Below are positions 61,876-64,000 of a stretch of 64,000 nt of DNA, piece after piece; position 1 is the first letter of the stretch, and each line of letters starts with the position of its first letter. The DNA comes from Clostridium rhizosphaerae (lineage in GTDB: Bacteria; Bacillota; Clostridia; Clostridiales; Clostridiaceae). The position numbers were made by a program, and so were the translations under genes. The stretch covers positions 124,001 through 188,000 of the forward strand of contig NZ_JAESWC010000009.1 of the NCBI RefSeq assembly GCF_016765585.1, in the 5' to 3' direction. The notes under the pieces were generated by a model. The model was not told where the DNA came from. It was given only the letters and a program-made list of their open reading frames with translations, and ran no database searches.

Positions 61876-62649
61876 GTGAATAATTGGTTTAGTATAGAAA
61901 AAATTGATGAAGATACTTATTCTATAAGCGAATATGGACATTATGAAAAAATGCATTCCTATCTTTTAATTGGAAAAGATAAAGCGGCACTTATCGATAC
62001 CGGTCTCGGTATAGGAGATATAAGGGAGGAGGTTAGAAAGCTTACTTCACTGCCCGTTGTTGTTATAACAACACATGCTCACTGGGACCATATAGGCGGA
62101 CATGCTTTGTTTGATGATATTCTTATTCATGAAGCTGATGAAGCCTGGCTTGTAAATGGACTTCCTCTACCAATAGATATTATAAAAAGCAATGTTATAA
62201 GGGAACCCTTCACAAGAGAACTTCCTGAAGGTTTCAGCATCGATAATTATAAGGTTTATAGGGGAAAGCCCTCAATGAGTTTGAAGGATATGGATACTAT
62301 AGATATAGGCTTAAGAAAAATAACTGTTCTACATACTCCGGGGCATTCCCCGGGACATATATGCCTTTTGGAAGAGGATAGAGGATATTTATACAGCGGT
62401 GATTTAATATACGAGGGAATTTTATATGCAAATTATCCAAGTACAAGCCCTGTGGATTTTAAGGCTTCTGTAGATAGGGTAAGCAAATTAGACAATATAA
62501 AGAGAATATTACCGGCACACAACTCATTGAATATTGATGTTGAAATCATAGAAGAAATGAGAAAAGCCTTTATTTCAATAGAATCTAATGGGTTACTAAG
62601 ACAGGTTGGGGGAACTTTTGAATTTGATAATTTTGCAATAAGGCTGTGA
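61876..62649 (+). CDS. MBL-fold metallohydrolase
   Basis: A 257-residue metallo-beta-lactamase-fold hydrolase. The metal motif THAHWDHIGGH (~residues 66-76), HTPGHSPGHICL (~154-165), SGDLIYEG (~175) and the late His in LPAHNSLN (~215) give the two-metal site of glyoxalase-II-like enzymes. It may cleave a thioester or related bond. The GTG start has a weak site (TTAGGTAGCAGAA) and follows the methyltransferase closely, so translation is probably coupled. Confidence 0.88.
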   Translation: MNNWFSIEKIDEDTYSISEYGHYEKMHSYLLIGKDKAALIDTGLGIGDIREEVRKLTSLPVVVITTHAHWDHIGGHALFDDILIHEADEAWLVNGLPLPIDIIKSNVIREPFTRELPEGFSIDNYKVYRGKPSMSLKDMDTIDIGLRKITVLHTPGHSPGHICLLEEDRGYLYSGDLIYEGILYANYPSTSPVDFKASVDRVSKLDNIKRILPAHNSLNIDVEIIEEMRKAFISIESNGLLRQVGGTFEFDNFAIRL

Positions 62650-62674
62650 TGGCTGATTGGGGATAGAGGCATTT

Positions 62675-64000
62675 ATGAGAATAATAAAATTTATTTTGGA
62701 AATTATAGTGGAATTTTTGATAATTCTTACTGCATTTTTAATTTCAATTTTTCTGAATTTCAAGGGGAGTATTATTTTTAGTGCAGCAATGCTATTAGCC
62801 TGTATTTTTATGCTTGTCATAGGTATAAGGGGGATTGCAAAGAATAGAAAGAGAAACAGCGGAGCTTTAAAGAAGTTTTACAATCTTTGTATTACTGCAG
62901 TAATACTTGTAGCTTGCATCTCTTTCGTTGAGAGTAAAAACTTTAAGATACTAAATGATAATAAAAGTTCCTCAGTATATAACGTTGTAAGAGAAAGTAT
63001 GAATTCAAAAAAAGAAACGGAAGCTTATAACAAGCTTTTTAAAACCGTAAAACATAACAATGCTGAAATATATTATAAGGAAGACATAGAGCCTGCACTG
63101 GACCTGGTATACTTTTACTTGGATAAAGCAGAAACACGAACTTCAAGCATATTTAAAAATGTTGAAAATGTTCCCATTACTATAAAGTTTGACTATGACA
63201 AAGATGTATTTAAATCTATTAATAAGGATTCATCAGACTATGCAGGACTGTATAATTATAATAACAAGACAATAAATATTTTTGTTGAAAATTGCTATAG
63301 TGACATTTTAGCTTTTAATTTAAAGAATGGAAACTTTAAGCATTATTTGCTGCATGAGTATTCTCATTATAAATTTGGGCAATTTCTAGATAAAAATAAA
63401 ATTGAAAGAGATTCTATTCCGGACTGGTTTAATGAAGGTATTGCTGAGTATATGGCATTTGGTGGTGAGCGTGGAAATGAGCCTACTAGTATTGTTGAGT
63501 TTAGCAAGCTTAAGGATATAAAAGACTGGAATAAATATAATAATGAAAAATATACGGTATATGAGCAGGCGCATTATGCAGTGAATAGACTCATAGCTCT
63601 TAAAGGAGAAAATGCAATCAGTCAGATAATATTAAAGACCAAGGAAAGCAATTTTGAAACTGCTTTTAAGGAAGCATCAGGAGTAAGCCTTGAAGAATAC
63701 CAAAAGCAGCTTCAGGAAGACATGAATAATAAATGGAAGCAGTACAATAAGCTTATCAAGCCAATAACTCTAAAAGATGAGGATGATAATATAAGAGTAA
63801 AGGGTTTGCTGGCTTACGCTGATAAGAATACCAATAATATAGATCCTTTATTGGACGCAGAAACCATATATAGTGGAATGAATCGATTTGATAAAGCAAA
63901 AGAAGTATGTAAGTTGGCCGTTGAGAGAAATCCTAATCATAGTCTGGCTTGGGCAAGGCTTGGAGATAATTATGTAGAACTGCTGGATTTTAAAGCTGCT
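62675..64000 (+). CDS. membrane-anchored HEXXH peptidase, cut by window end
   Basis: An open reading of 442 codons runs off the right edge. It starts at an ATG after GGGGATAGAGGCATTT. Three hydrophobic helices lie at about residues 8-32, 33-52 and 72-90. An extracellular peptidase-MA-like domain follows: LLHEYSHYKFG (zinc HEXXH, ~residue 228) and IPDWFNEGIAEYMAFGG (second Glu ligand, ~248). From about residue 390 helical TPR-like repeats begin (IDPLLDAETIYSGMNRFDKA). Substrate unknown. It may be cotranscribed with the two genes before it. Confidence 0.85.
   Translation, partial: MRIIKFILEIIVEFLIILTAFLISIFLNFKGSIIFSAAMLLACIFMLVIGIRGIAKNRKRNSGALKKFYNLCITAVILVACISFVESKNFKILNDNKSSSVYNVVRESMNSKKETEAYNKLFKTVKHNNAEIYYKEDIEPALDLVYFYLDKAETRTSSIFKNVENVPITIKFDYDKDVFKSINKDSSDYAGLYNYNNKTINIFVENCYSDILAFNLKNGNFKHYLLHEYSHYKFGQFLDKNKIERDSIPDWFNEGIAEYMAFGGERGNEPTSIVEFSKLKDIKDWNKYNNEKYTVYEQAHYAVNRLIALKGENAISQIILKTKESNFETAFKEASGVSLEEYQKQLQEDMNNKWKQYNKLIKPITLKDEDDNIRVKGLLAYADKNTNNIDPLLDAETIYSGMNRFDKAKEVCKLAVERNPNHSLAWARLGDNYVELLDFKAA

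Overview
The window is low-G+C DNA that reads like a motile, spore-forming Clostridium-type Firmicute chromosome. It has strong GGAGG ribosome sites, AT-rich codon use, a flagellin behind a sigma-D-like promoter, a SpoIIIAH-like protein, rho-independent terminators and a cre-like site. No tRNA, rRNA, CRISPR array or phage module was recognised.

Region 1 (about 1-27,000) is unusual. Some 32 small genes all lie on the + strand. They are almost all single-domain small-molecule enzymes: GNAT acetyltransferases, NUDIX hydrolases, VOC/glyoxalase proteins, carbon-nitrogen hydrolases, alpha/beta hydrolases, HIT, PPOX-like flavoproteins, GrpB, an APH-like kinase and membrane proteins. In the first ~19 kb many are separated by related imperfect inverted repeats. 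The left end resembles TAACAAAATG and the right end resembles ACGAAACGTTA. The outer arms pair but are interrupted by short unpaired spacers, and extra hairpins sit inside. This is the architecture of integron attC recombination sites, so I read the region as a gene-cassette array without an integrase in view (CALIN-like). It includes a decayed group II intron reverse transcriptase, a duplicated and internally deleted HIT cassette, and a truncated nitrilase cassette. The sites are clearest at the left and fade to the right, so an integrase or attI, if present, would be expected left of base 1. From ~19 to 27 kb the same kinds of genes continue, more tightly packed and without clear sites.

Region 2 (27,200-36,300): a CadC-like repressor and a CadA-type metal ATPase under a promoter with an operator palindrome; two overlapping flavodoxin-fold genes; an orphan flagellin; a MerR regulator; an EamA transporter; and, on the minus strand, a GntR (YtrA-type) regulator with an ABC transporter.

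Region 3 (36,400-45,500): a disaccharide-utilisation operon with a LacI regulator, a sugar-binding lipoprotein, two permeases and two GH65 phosphorylase-like enzymes. Paired LacI-type operators and a cre-like site lie before the binding-protein gene. No ABC ATPase is present, so a shared MsmX-type ATPase is presumably used.

Region 4 (45,500-64,000): two tandem 83-bp structured repeats before a PepV-like dipeptidase; a lipoprotein; a long-hairpin MITE-like element; flavodoxin; SpoIIIAH-like protein; a sensor kinase with a receiver-only regulator; a KimA-like potassium importer with a structured leader; proS; a BlaI repressor with an M56 peptidase fused to a phosphodiester-glycosidase domain; hemerythrin; aldo-keto reductase; methyltransferase; MBL hydrolase; and, cut by the right edge, a membrane-anchored HEXXH peptidase.
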